Shown here: positions 1 to 5,855 of the stretch, in pieces
How the letters are laid out: every line of letters starts with the position of its first letter
How positions within the stretch are numbered: the stretch's first letter is position 1
Origin: an uncultured Clostridia bacterium
GTDB taxonomy: Bacteria; Bacillota; Clostridia; UBA1381
DNA: 5,855 nt
Direction: 5' to 3'
NCBI GenBank assembly: GCA_934454035.1
Contig: CAKSFY010000131.1
Coordinates: 1 to 5,855, forward strand
The notes under the pieces: generated by a model
Told to the model about the DNA's origin: nothing
Databases searched by the model: none
What the model saw: the letters and a program-made list of their open reading frames with translations, nothing else
Position numbers and translations under genes: made by a program

Positions 1-1
1 G

Positions 2-1807
2 GCTGTTAATTTATCTGAAGAAAAGCAGTGTGATTTATTGCAGGAGCCGGTTTTACTTGATATTGATAATGCTGCGTTTAAAATCAAGGATGTCTGTAAT
101 AATAAAAATTTTTCAGAAATAATATCTGAAGGAATTTCGAAAAACTGTATTATTCAAATTAAAACGATATTGAAATATGACGGAAGTATGGAATTTGATG
201 CGATTATAAAAGCAAAAAAGACGTTAATTTTTGAAAATGTTTCGCTTTCGTATCGTCTGACAGATTATGCTGCACGCTATATGAACGGATTTTCTGAATT
301 TGGCGGTAAATATAAAAATTTTACCGATAGTTTTCAAAGAGGAAAACAGTTTGACAGTCTTTTCTGCGGTAATGTAAATACGGGAATAAGAGTTAAATTC
401 AAAGCGGAACATTACATAAAACCGTTGTGTAATATTTATTATCATAACAGAGAATTGATTATACCGGAGGAAACTTGGGATAATCACGGAAACGGTAAGA
501 TAAAAATAAGCGGTACAAAAGTTTCGTTTGATACCGGTAAATATTTTATGGCTGAGGATGAAACAAGAGTTTTCAGGGGCGAAATTCACATTACGCCGTT
601 TAAAGCGATTGATTATAAAAAGCATTTTGAAACAAGATATTATCATGATGAGCATTTAAACAATGTGAATAATGATATAGAAGAGGCCGCAGAGCTGGGA
701 TTCAATTATATAAACTATCATCACGGAACTCCTGTAAATCCATATATAAATTATCCGTTTATAGAAAATGAAGCCTTGAAAAGCGCAGCAGATAAGGCGA
801 AAGAAAAAGGAATAAATACAAAAGTTTATTACACAGTCAGAGAGTGCAGCAATCATATGGCCGAGGTATTTGCATATAAAGCTCTTGATAATGAAATAAT
901 TATTCGGAAAAAGGGCGATGGAGCGACTTGGCTCGGCGGTGATTTAACACCATGGATAAAGAAGTATTTCGGAGAAAATGTAATTCCGGCATGGAAAGTG
1001 CATTTCGATCCTGAAATTTATAAGAGTGATGATGACGCTGCAATGATTGTTTCTCCCGAATCAAGATTGGAAAACTATTATATAGAGGGACTTGACTGGC
1101 TCTTAAAAAATATAGGTATTAAGGGAATTTACATTGACGATACCGCACTCGGAAGAGAAGCTCTTGAGCGTGCAAAAAAGATACTTGAGCCTTACGGCGG
1201 TCTTATAGATATGCATACATGGAATCATCACAATGATTGGGCAGGCAATGCAAGCAGTTTAAATCTCTACACTGAAATTTTGCCTTTTATTGACAGTATG
1301 TGGATTGGCGAAGATTTTGATATGTCAAAGAGCAGTGCAGATTTTATAATGACCGAAATGTCTGCAATACCGTACGGACTTACAAGCGAAATGCTTGGCG
1401 GCGGTGCAAAAAATATATATGTCGGGCTTTTATATGCAATGAATTTCAGATATAAATGGTCAGATTATATTTATGAAATGTATAAGCTTTGGGATGATTT
1501 TAAAATTGAAGATAGTAAAATGCTGGGATATTGGCATAGTCAAAATCCAATATCAACAGGTAACGAAAATGTTAAGTGTACAGTGTATTTAAAAGGCAAG
1601 ACGGCAATGATTTGTCTTTATAATTTTTCGGCAAATAAAGAAAGCGTCTGCCTGAATATAAACAAAGATCTGCTCGGTTTTGATTATTCTGATATATTGC
1701 AAATACCGGAAATTAACAACTATCAAAAAGGCGGCAATATTTTGCTTTATGATAATATAGAGTTAGATAGCAGAAAGGGAATAGCGTTATATATTCAGTC
1801 GAGGTAA
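2..1807 (+). CDS. Glycosidase-like protein, GH123_N/DUF6067-type (5' end missing)
   Basis: The frame is open from base 2, giving 601 visible residues. A TTG at 38 lacks a Shine-Dalgarno, so the true start lies upstream of the window. Residue numbers here count from base 2. The first ~200 residues look beta-rich. A barrel-like middle region follows with YYTVREC (276-282), IPAWK (328-332), ESRLENYY (353-360), YIDDTALGRE (377-386), IDMHTWNHH (402-410), WIGEDFD (434-440) and IPYGLTSEML (456-465). A small beta domain ends the protein from about 524. From memory, this motif series matches the GH123_N/DUF6067 family of predicted glycosidases. Asp379/Asp380 (bases 1136-1141) and Glu437 (base 1310) are candidate active-site acids by inference. 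The adjacent Asp-Glu pair known in characterised GH123 beta-N-acetylgalactosaminidases is not obvious, so activity and substrate are unknown. Localisation cannot be judged without the N-terminus. The gene is tightly coupled to the downstream alpha-galactosidase. Confidence 0.8.
   Translation, partial: AVNLSEEKQCDLLQEPVLLDIDNAAFKIKDVCNNKNFSEIISEGISKNCIIQIKTILKYDGSMEFDAIIKAKKTLIFENVSLSYRLTDYAARYMNGFSEFGGKYKNFTDSFQRGKQFDSLFCGNVNTGIRVKFKAEHYIKPLCNIYYHNRELIIPEETWDNHGNGKIKISGTKVSFDTGKYFMAEDETRVFRGEIHITPFKAIDYKKHFETRYYHDEHLNNVNNDIEEAAELGFNYINYHHGTPVNPYINYPFIENEALKSAADKAKEKGINTKVYYTVRECSNHMAEVFAYKALDNEIIIRKKGDGATWLGGDLTPWIKKYFGENVIPAWKVHFDPEIYKSDDDAAMIVSPESRLENYYIEGLDWLLKNIGIKGIYIDDTALGREALERAKKILEPYGGLIDMHTWNHHNDWAGNASSLNLYTEILPFIDSMWIGEDFDMSKSSADFIMTEMSAIPYGLTSEMLGGGAKNIYVGLLYAMNFRYKWSDYIYEMYKLWDDFKIEDSKMLGYWHSQNPISTGNENVKCTVYLKGKTAMICLYNFSANKESVCLNINKDLLGFDYSDILQIPEINNYQKGGNILLYDNIELDSRKGIALYIQSR
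1801..1804 (+). promoter_or_regulatory. Ribosome binding site inside the end of the upstream gene
   Basis: GAGG lies in the last sense codons of the GH123_N-like gene, directly before its TAA, and sits 7 bases before the ATG at 1812. Ribosomes finishing the first gene would be placed to start the second, so the two glycosidases are probably translationally coupled and made in similar amounts. Confidence 0.65.
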
Positions 1808-1811
1808 AAAA

Positions 1812-3464
1812 ATGGAGATTATAACTAAAAAAATTAATAATGAATATAGGTTTTTTTTGAAAAATAATTCTTCAGAAACAATATATCCGGATGAAGTAAT
1901 TGTAATGAGCGGAAAAATACCGTTTAAGAAGAATACCAGAGCATATTGCGATGGATTTAACATGCTTAGTCAATATATCGGAACTGTTGAAAATATGGAA
2001 TGTATGGGGCCTTATTCAGATGGCGGACACTACAAGCTGCCACAAAAAGACGGATATTTTACAGGATACAACTATGCGCTTTTTTTCGAAAAGCAAACAA
2101 CATTATGGGGTTTTACTTCATGCAGAAGATTTTGCGGAGAGATTCGTTTTAATGCCGGTAAATATGAAATTGCGGAAAGATTATATAATATTCCGATAAG
2201 AAGCGGGGAGATTGCAGAGCTTGAAAGTTTTTGCATTTTAACCGGAGAAAAAAATAATGTTTTGGATATTTTTGCAAAATTAATTCAAAAAAATCACCCC
2301 GCAAGAAAAACAAAAACACCTCCGTCAGGATGGTGTTCATGGTATTGCTTTGGTGATGATGTTACCGAAAAAGATATAGAGAATAACATGAGTGTAATGA
2401 AAGAAAATTTTGATTTCATGAAATATGTTCTCATAGATGACGGGTATCAGAAAAAAATGGGAGATTGGCTTAAAGACAGTACAAAATTTGGGAGCATGAA
2501 TAAAATATGCGGCAAAATAAAAGCGTCGGGAATTTTACCTGCCATATGGGTGGCACCATTTATTGCCGAAAAAAACTCGGAATGTTTGACAAAACATCCG
2601 GAATATTTTGTTCGGGACGAAAAAGGAAATCCTCTTGCGGCAGATAGAGTGAGTTTCGGCGGATGGCGTTGTGCTCCGTGGTATATGCTTGACGGTACAA
2701 ATCCGACGGCTGTAAAGTATATAAAAAATGTATTTATTGAAATAAAAAAAAGATATGGGTGCAATTATTTTAAGCTTGATGCAAACATGTGGGGAATATT
2801 GCCGTTTGGGAAAAGGTACGACAGTACCAAAACACCGATAGAAGCATATCGGAATATTATGAAAGCAATTTGCGAGGCGGCAGGGGAAGACGGATTTGTT
2901 TTGGGCTGTAACGCTCCTATGTGGGCAAGTCTGGGACTGGTAAACGGAATGAGAACAAGCGGAGATGTTTCAAGGAATATTAACACATTTGAACTTTCCG
3001 CAAAAGAAAACTTGTTTCGGGCATGGCAGAATAATAAGCTTTGGCTTTGTGATCCGGACTGCATAACTATAGCAAATAATATAAAAAATATGGTTGATGG
3101 CGGCGGAAAAACTGCCGAAAGTGAAATTTTAACCGAATCAGAATTTTACTATTGCACGGCATATTTATTTGCAAGCGGAGCAAATATTTTATTTTCCGGA
3201 GATGATATGACGCTATATTCAAAAAAACAAATAGAAACTATAAAAAAAATAAAAATTTCAGACAATGATAATATTTGTTTTGAAGACGATAAATTTGAAA
3301 TCAGTAAAAACGGAAGATATATTGTAATATTAAATGATTCGGATAAAGAAAAAAGTTTTAATTTAAACTGCGGAAAAATGAAGGATTTTTTTGATAAAAA
3401 AGATATTATAAATCCTGTAAAAGTATCTGCACACAGCGGAAAGATAATTGAGTTTTCGCATTGA
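1812..3464 (+). CDS. Alpha-galactosidase, glycoside hydrolase family 36
   Basis: This 550-residue enzyme should hydrolyse terminal alpha-galactosides such as raffinose-type or galactomannan side chains; the exact substrate is inferred. Residues 1-165 form the N-terminal beta domain. The (beta/alpha)8 barrel opens with the GH36 signature GWCSWY (173-178), followed by LIDDGYQ (207-213), IWVAPF (245-250), FKLDANMWG (320-328), GCNAP (365-369), GMRTSGDVS (379-387) and LWLCDPDC (410-417). By family precedent Asp323 in KLD is the nucleophile and Asp385 in RTSGD the acid/base. Their 62-residue spacing and the total length fit the compact bacterial GH36 type represented by Thermotoga maritima GalA, as opposed to the ~700-residue type. 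A short C-terminal beta domain follows from about 485. There is no signal peptide, so it is predicted to be cytoplasmic and to act on imported oligosaccharide. It is coupled to the gene upstream. GH36 also contains alpha-N-acetylgalactosaminidases and transferases, so specificity is not certain. Confidence 0.9.
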   Translation: MEIITKKINNEYRFFLKNNSSETIYPDEVIVMSGKIPFKKNTRAYCDGFNMLSQYIGTVENMECMGPYSDGGHYKLPQKDGYFTGYNYALFFEKQTTLWGFTSCRRFCGEIRFNAGKYEIAERLYNIPIRSGEIAELESFCILTGEKNNVLDIFAKLIQKNHPARKTKTPPSGWCSWYCFGDDVTEKDIENNMSVMKENFDFMKYVLIDDGYQKKMGDWLKDSTKFGSMNKICGKIKASGILPAIWVAPFIAEKNSECLTKHPEYFVRDEKGNPLAADRVSFGGWRCAPWYMLDGTNPTAVKYIKNVFIEIKKRYGCNYFKLDANMWGILPFGKRYDSTKTPIEAYRNIMKAICEAAGEDGFVLGCNAPMWASLGLVNGMRTSGDVSRNINTFELSAKENLFRAWQNNKLWLCDPDCITIANNIKNMVDGGGKTAESEILTESEFYYCTAYLFASGANILFSGDDMTLYSKKQIETIKKIKISDNDNICFEDDKFEISKNGRYIVILNDSDKEKSFNLNCGKMKDFFDKKDIINPVKVSAHSGKIIEFSH

Positions 3465-3471
3465 TTGGTGA

Positions 3472-3490
3472 ATAGATTTATTAAATCTAT
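3472..3490 (+). repeat. Perfect 8-bp inverted repeat in the intergenic gap
   Basis: ATAGATTT and AAATCTAT are separated by 3 bases (ATT), between the alpha-galactosidase stop and the binding-protein ribosome site. The stem is purely AT-rich except for one G-C pair, and an A-rich rather than T-rich run follows, so it is not a classical terminator. It could be a weak mRNA hairpin marking a processing or stability boundary, or a regulator-binding palindrome. Chance is possible in DNA this AT-rich. Confidence 0.45.
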
Positions 3491-3506
3491 ATAAAAAACA
3501 AAAAAA

Positions 3507-3513
3507 CGGAGGA
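3507..3513 (+). promoter_or_regulatory. Strong ribosome binding site of the binding-protein gene
   Basis: CGGAGGA, with core GGAGG at 3508-3512, lies 8 bases before the ATG at 3521. It is the best Shine-Dalgarno in the window and fixes this start over the out-of-frame ATG at 3514. It fits the high expression usual for solute-binding lipoproteins. Confidence 0.85.
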
Positions 3514-3520
3514 ATGAAAC

Positions 3521-4903
3521 ATGAAAACAAAAAAGAATATAGCACTGTTTTTAGCTGCAGTGCTGATGGCAGGTGCCGCATCGGGATGCGGCGGAAAAAA
3601 AGAAAATGCCGACGGCACAATAAGCTTGTCTGTCGGACTTTGGCCGGATGAAACAAATCCAAAAAATTTGGAAAGTATGAATAAGCAAAAGGATGAGTTT
3701 ATGGCTGCAAATCCGGATATCACAATAGTTCCGGATACATATAAGTATGATACCAAAACTTTTACAATGAAGGCTGCGGCAAATCAGCTTCCAAATATGT
3801 TTAAACCGTGGTTTACGGAGATTAAGCAGCTTATAAAAGCAGGTTATGTGGCAGACATTACCGATGCAATGAAAGCTCATAAATTTGATACAGGACTTAA
3901 TCCTGAGCTTATAAAGCTTGTGACCGGTGATGATGGGAAAATTTACGGAGTGCCTACGGATGCGTATGTTCTCGGAATGTTTTTGAACAAGGATTTATTT
4001 AAGCAGGCAGGTTTGGTAAATGCTGACGGAACGGTTAAGATTCCCGATACATGGCAGGATGTTGCGGAGGATTCAAAAATTATTAAAGAAAAAACGGGTA
4101 AAGGCGGACTGATATTGCCAACGACAAATAATTGCGGCGGCTGGCTGTTTTTAAATATTGCATGGAGTTATGGAGTTGATTTCTGCAAACAGCGTGATGA
4201 CGGTACATGGGAAGCTATATTTGATACTCAAGAAGCAAGAGATGCACTTCAATATATAAAAGATTTAAAATGGAAATATAATGCGCTTATGGATGATATA
4301 GCAATAGATCAGGATACAATGTACAAGTATTTCGGTAGCGGTCAGGGGGCAATGATAATTGCTACTCCGCCGATAAGTATGGCACCATGGGGAATGGATA
4401 ACTCTAATGTAATGGTTGCGCAAATGCCGAAGGGGCCAAAAGGAAGATTTGCTCAAATGGGAGGAAACCTTTGGATGTTCTCAAAAGCATCAACACCCGA
4501 ACAGATTGACGCAGGCTTTAAATGGCTTGAATTTACGGGCTTTGCTCCCGAGATGACTCCGGAAATGGAAGAACAATATAAAGCATCTTGTGAGCGGACT
4601 GTTAATTCAGGCAGTATTATAATCGAAAGAGAATCTTATGATGTATGGACAAACCCGGAAACACTTGAAAAAAGGCGTAATATAAGAAAGCAATATTCTA
4701 ATGTTGATTATAATGACTACAAAACATATTTCGAACCGGATAATCTGACAATTAACCTTGAGCCTGCCGCTTGTGCCCAGCAGTTATATGCAGTTTTGGA
4801 TAAGTGTATACAGGAGGTTATCACAAATGAAAATGCCGATGTTGACGCATTAATTAAAACTGCATGTGAAGACTATCAAAAAAATCATCTTGACAAAATG
4901 TAA
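3521..4903 (+). CDS. ABC transporter sugar-binding lipoprotein (extracellular solute-binding protein)
   Basis: This 460-residue protein should capture a sugar or oligosaccharide outside the membrane and deliver it to a CUT1-type ABC permease. The N-terminus has a basic stretch (MKTKK), a hydrophobic core (residues 7-20) and a lipobox ASGC with Cys23 as the lipidated residue, followed by the short linker GGKKE. The mature protein fits the family 1 solute-binding fold: a first beta strand at TISLSVGLWP (33-42), LPNMF (90-94), IYGVPTDAYVLGMFLNKDLF (141-160), PDTWQDV (175-181), FGSGQGAMII (271-280) and the hinge-side segment GGNLWMFSKAS (314-324). Aromatic residues such as Trp98, Trp208, Trp215 and Trp290 could stack on sugar rings, but this is inferred. 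No permease or ATPase gene is in the window, so those must lie upstream or elsewhere. The two adjacent glycosidases suggest an oligosaccharide ligand; alpha-galactoside is only a guess. Confidence 0.92.
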   Translation: MKTKKNIALFLAAVLMAGAASGCGGKKENADGTISLSVGLWPDETNPKNLESMNKQKDEFMAANPDITIVPDTYKYDTKTFTMKAAANQLPNMFKPWFTEIKQLIKAGYVADITDAMKAHKFDTGLNPELIKLVTGDDGKIYGVPTDAYVLGMFLNKDLFKQAGLVNADGTVKIPDTWQDVAEDSKIIKEKTGKGGLILPTTNNCGGWLFLNIAWSYGVDFCKQRDDGTWEAIFDTQEARDALQYIKDLKWKYNALMDDIAIDQDTMYKYFGSGQGAMIIATPPISMAPWGMDNSNVMVAQMPKGPKGRFAQMGGNLWMFSKASTPEQIDAGFKWLEFTGFAPEMTPEMEEQYKASCERTVNSGSIIIERESYDVWTNPETLEKRRNIRKQYSNVDYNDYKTYFEPDNLTINLEPAACAQQLYAVLDKCIQEVITNENADVDALIKTACEDYQKNHLDKM

Positions 4904-4939
4904 TAATACATATAACATTTATCAGAGTATTATAGGATG

Positions 4940-4981
4940 CATAACAGCTGCAAACATTCAAAACGGTTTGCAGCTGTTGTG
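4940..4981 (+). terminator. Long stem-loop after the binding-protein gene, probable terminator
   Basis: AACAGCTGCAAAC (4943-4955) and GTTTGCAGCTGTT (4966-4978) are exact inverted complements around a 10-base loop. The pairing extends three more pairs to 4940/4981 with one U-G, giving a 16-bp stem 37 bases after the stop codon. The position fits transcript termination or 3'-end protection. The following bases contain only a short T run (4984-4987) displaced from the stem, so this is not a textbook intrinsic terminator. The minus strand has no T tract either. Confidence 0.6.
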
Positions 4982-5023
4982 AATTTTAATCAAAACCAAC
5001 ATTGATATGAAAGAGATGAGAAC

Positions 5024-5737
5024 ATGGAGAATTTTTTTGGATTTGAAACACATAAGTTTGAATTTGAGGGAAAAAAAGCAATTGTTGTATTTGCTGATAA
5101 AAAGAACAGGACAAACAAATGGCTTTTGAAAACAGAGTATTTCGGGGCATTCCCGGAGTTGGAAGTTACGATGCTCAAGAGGGGATATAATATTGCACAT
5201 GTCGAAAACGATACTCGGTGGTGTTTGGATTTGGATACCGAAAGACGTGGGAATTTTTGTAAGTTTCTTGCAGAAGAGTATGGTTTTTTAAAAAAATGCG
5301 TCCCGGTGGGAATGAGCTGCGGTGGCATGCAGGCAGTATTTTTTGCGGCAAAATATCCTGAGAATACAGCAGCATTGTATCTTGATGCACCGGTTATAAA
5401 TTTTTTGAGCTGTCCCGCATGCTTGGGAAAGAGCAAAATTGAATCAATGAATGAATTTGAACATGACCGGAAAATGAATTTGATTGAATTGTTGTCATTC
5501 AGAAATCATCCGCTTGACAGATTTTCAGATTTGACAGAGAATAAGATACCGATTGTTTTGGTGAGCGGTGACAGCGACACGATTGTTCCTTTTGATGAAA
5601 ACGGTAAGCTTTTGTATGATTATTATAAAGAAAACGGCGGAGAAATTGAATTGCATATAAAAAAAGGCGGCGATCATCATCCACATGGACTTGATGATAA
5701 TTCGCCGATTGCGGATTTTATTGTAAAGTATTATTAA
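5024..5737 (+). CDS. Alpha/beta hydrolase, possible carbohydrate esterase
   Basis: This 237-residue single-domain alpha/beta hydrolase has a complete visible triad. The nucleophile elbow GMSCGGM gives Ser98, the acid is probably Asp185 in SGDSDTIVPF (181-190), and the histidine is His218 or His219 in GGDHHPHGLDD (215-225). The YLDAPV segment (119-124) after the nucleophile strand and the HHPH ending resemble a group of small hydrolases often found near glycosidase genes, though I cannot confirm the subfamily. Its reaction is unknown. Given the neighbours, removal of acetyl or other ester groups from imported glycans is a reasonable inference. There is no signal peptide or membrane segment, so it should be cytoplasmic. 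The start is ATG at 5024 with only a weak purine-rich stretch (5011-5020) before it. It follows a stem-loop, so it may depend on read-through or on its own unseen promoter. Confidence 0.85.
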   Translation: MENFFGFETHKFEFEGKKAIVVFADKKNRTNKWLLKTEYFGAFPELEVTMLKRGYNIAHVENDTRWCLDLDTERRGNFCKFLAEEYGFLKKCVPVGMSCGGMQAVFFAAKYPENTAALYLDAPVINFLSCPACLGKSKIESMNEFEHDRKMNLIELLSFRNHPLDRFSDLTENKIPIVLVSGDSDTIVPFDENGKLLYDYYKENGGEIELHIKKGGDHHPHGLDDNSPIADFIVKYY

Positions 5738-5759
5738 TAAAGATTAGGGTAAAAAATAT

Positions 5760-5765
5760 AAGGAG
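5760..5765 (+). promoter_or_regulatory. Orphan ribosome binding site for a gene cut off by an insertion
   Basis: AAGGAG lies 22 bases after the hydrolase stop codon, where the next gene of the cluster would be expected to start. An ATG follows at 5771, but its last two bases coincide with the proposed IS end, and the frame beyond it runs into the IS and antisense to the transposase. I infer that this site served a downstream host gene now displaced by the insertion. Confidence 0.5.
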
Positions 5766-5783
5766 TGGAAATGTCAATAAGGG

Positions 5784-5851
5784 CGGGGGGTGCGGACATA
5801 TTCTTGGACTGTTTTATGCTGCTAATCCAAGATTATGCCTGTACTCCACCG
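5784..5851. repeat. Long imperfect hairpin spanning the IS end and the transposase 3' end
   Basis: The arms 5784-5808 and 5826-5851 pair over about 22 positions on the + strand, including three G-U pairs, with two mismatches (5801/5833 and 5796/5838) and one bulged A (5848), around a 17-base loop. The innermost 7 bp (TCTTGGA/TCCAAGA) are perfect. The loop holds the transposase stop codon. It could stop transcription entering or leaving the element, or reflect structure near the terminal repeat. Confidence 0.6.
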
Positions 5852-5855
5852 GACT
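5814..5855 (-). CDS. IS3-family transposase (OrfB), C-terminal fragment
   Basis: Read on the minus strand from the window edge, the frame gives SPVEYRHNLGLAA and then TAA (5814-5816). The SPVEYR motif a few residues before the stop is typical of IS3-family OrfB integrases, where it follows the last part of the DDE catalytic domain. Only 13 residues are visible, and the catalytic region lies beyond the edge. The enzyme would cut and join IS ends during transposition. Whether the copy is intact cannot be seen. The call rests on this short motif together with the IS-like end downstream of the stop. Confidence 0.68.
   Translation of the reverse strand, partial: SPVEYRHNLGLAA

Larger units (their letters stand above)
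5772..5855 (-). mobile_element. IS3-family insertion sequence, right end only (partial)
   Basis: The minus strand carries the C-terminus of an IS3-type transposase, followed after its stop by a short non-coding end. The boundary is proposed at 5772 because the sequence there begins TG, as IS3-family termini do, and because composition changes abruptly to GC-rich with a run of six G at 5785-5790. The inner segment CTTGGACTG (5804-5812 on the + strand) resembles the TTGGAC often seen inside IS3-family terminal repeats. The other end and the target duplication are outside the window, so the exact boundary is uncertain by several bases. Confidence 0.6.

Noticed and set aside
38..40. TTG as the start codon of the first gene
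   Set aside because: The frame is open to the left edge, and no Shine-Dalgarno precedes the TTG. The gene is truncated by the window.
224..655. Minus-strand open frame of 143 codons opposite the first gene
   Set aside because: Its hydrophobic, low-complexity composition reflects the complement of AT-rich coding sequence. No motif or supporting context was seen.
4977..5011. A promoter for the hydrolase gene (TTGTGA with TATGAA)
   Set aside because: The spacer is about 23 bases, too long for a standard sigma-A promoter, and AT-rich DNA gives many weak matches.
4990..5436. Minus-strand open frame of 148 codons opposite the hydrolase
   Set aside because: It lies antisense to a gene with a clear catalytic triad, with no recognisable motif. 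It is a shadow frame.
5784..5851. A novel structured RNA or riboswitch at the right edge
   Set aside because: The 3' arm codes for SPVEYR...stop of an IS3 transposase on the minus strand, so the structure belongs to a mobile element and no independent RNA gene is supported.
5771..5855. A 28-codon open frame starting at ATG 5771 with a good Shine-Dalgarno
   Set aside because: It overlaps the proposed IS end and runs antisense to the transposase C-terminus. The product is not recognisable, and the ribosome site is better explained as belonging to an interrupted gene.

Overview
The window is AT-rich DNA with compact same-strand genes, Gram-positive-type Shine-Dalgarno sequences and a lipoprotein solute-binding protein. 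This points to a low-GC Bacillota (Clostridia), probably a gut or rumen commensal. That assignment comes from composition and gene style only. Both ends cut through genes, so the window looks like a fragment or a short contig.

Layout, left to right, all on the + strand until the right edge: (1) positions 2-1807, the 3' part of a large glycosidase-like protein resembling the GH123_N (formerly DUF6067) family; (2) 1812-3464, a GH36-type alpha-galactosidase with both catalytic aspartates visible, starting 4 bases after the first gene and using a Shine-Dalgarno inside its last codons; (3) 3521-4903, a sugar-type ABC transporter solute-binding lipoprotein, preceded by a small perfect palindrome and a strong ribosome binding site; (4) a 120-base gap with a 16-bp stem-loop (4940-4981), a probable but atypical terminator; (5) 5024-5737, a small alpha/beta hydrolase with an intact Ser-Asp-His triad; (6) 5738-5771, a short gap with an orphan Shine-Dalgarno; (7) from about 5772 to the edge, the end of an IS3-family insertion sequence, whose transposase C-terminus reads on the minus strand (5814-5855).

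Taken together, genes 1-4 look like part of a Bacillota glycan-utilisation locus. The lipoprotein would capture an oligosaccharide at the cell surface, permeases encoded outside the window would import it, the two glycosidases would trim it, and the hydrolase might remove ester groups. The GH36 enzyme and the hydrolase have no signal peptide and so should be cytoplasmic. The substrate cannot be read from the sequence, although alpha-galactosyl residues are suggested.

The most notable structure is at the right edge. The IS3-type element appears to have landed immediately after the ribosome binding site of the next gene, which would separate that gene from its translation signal. No gene-free stretch exceeds 300 bases. 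I found no tRNA, rRNA, CRISPR array or convincing riboswitch.
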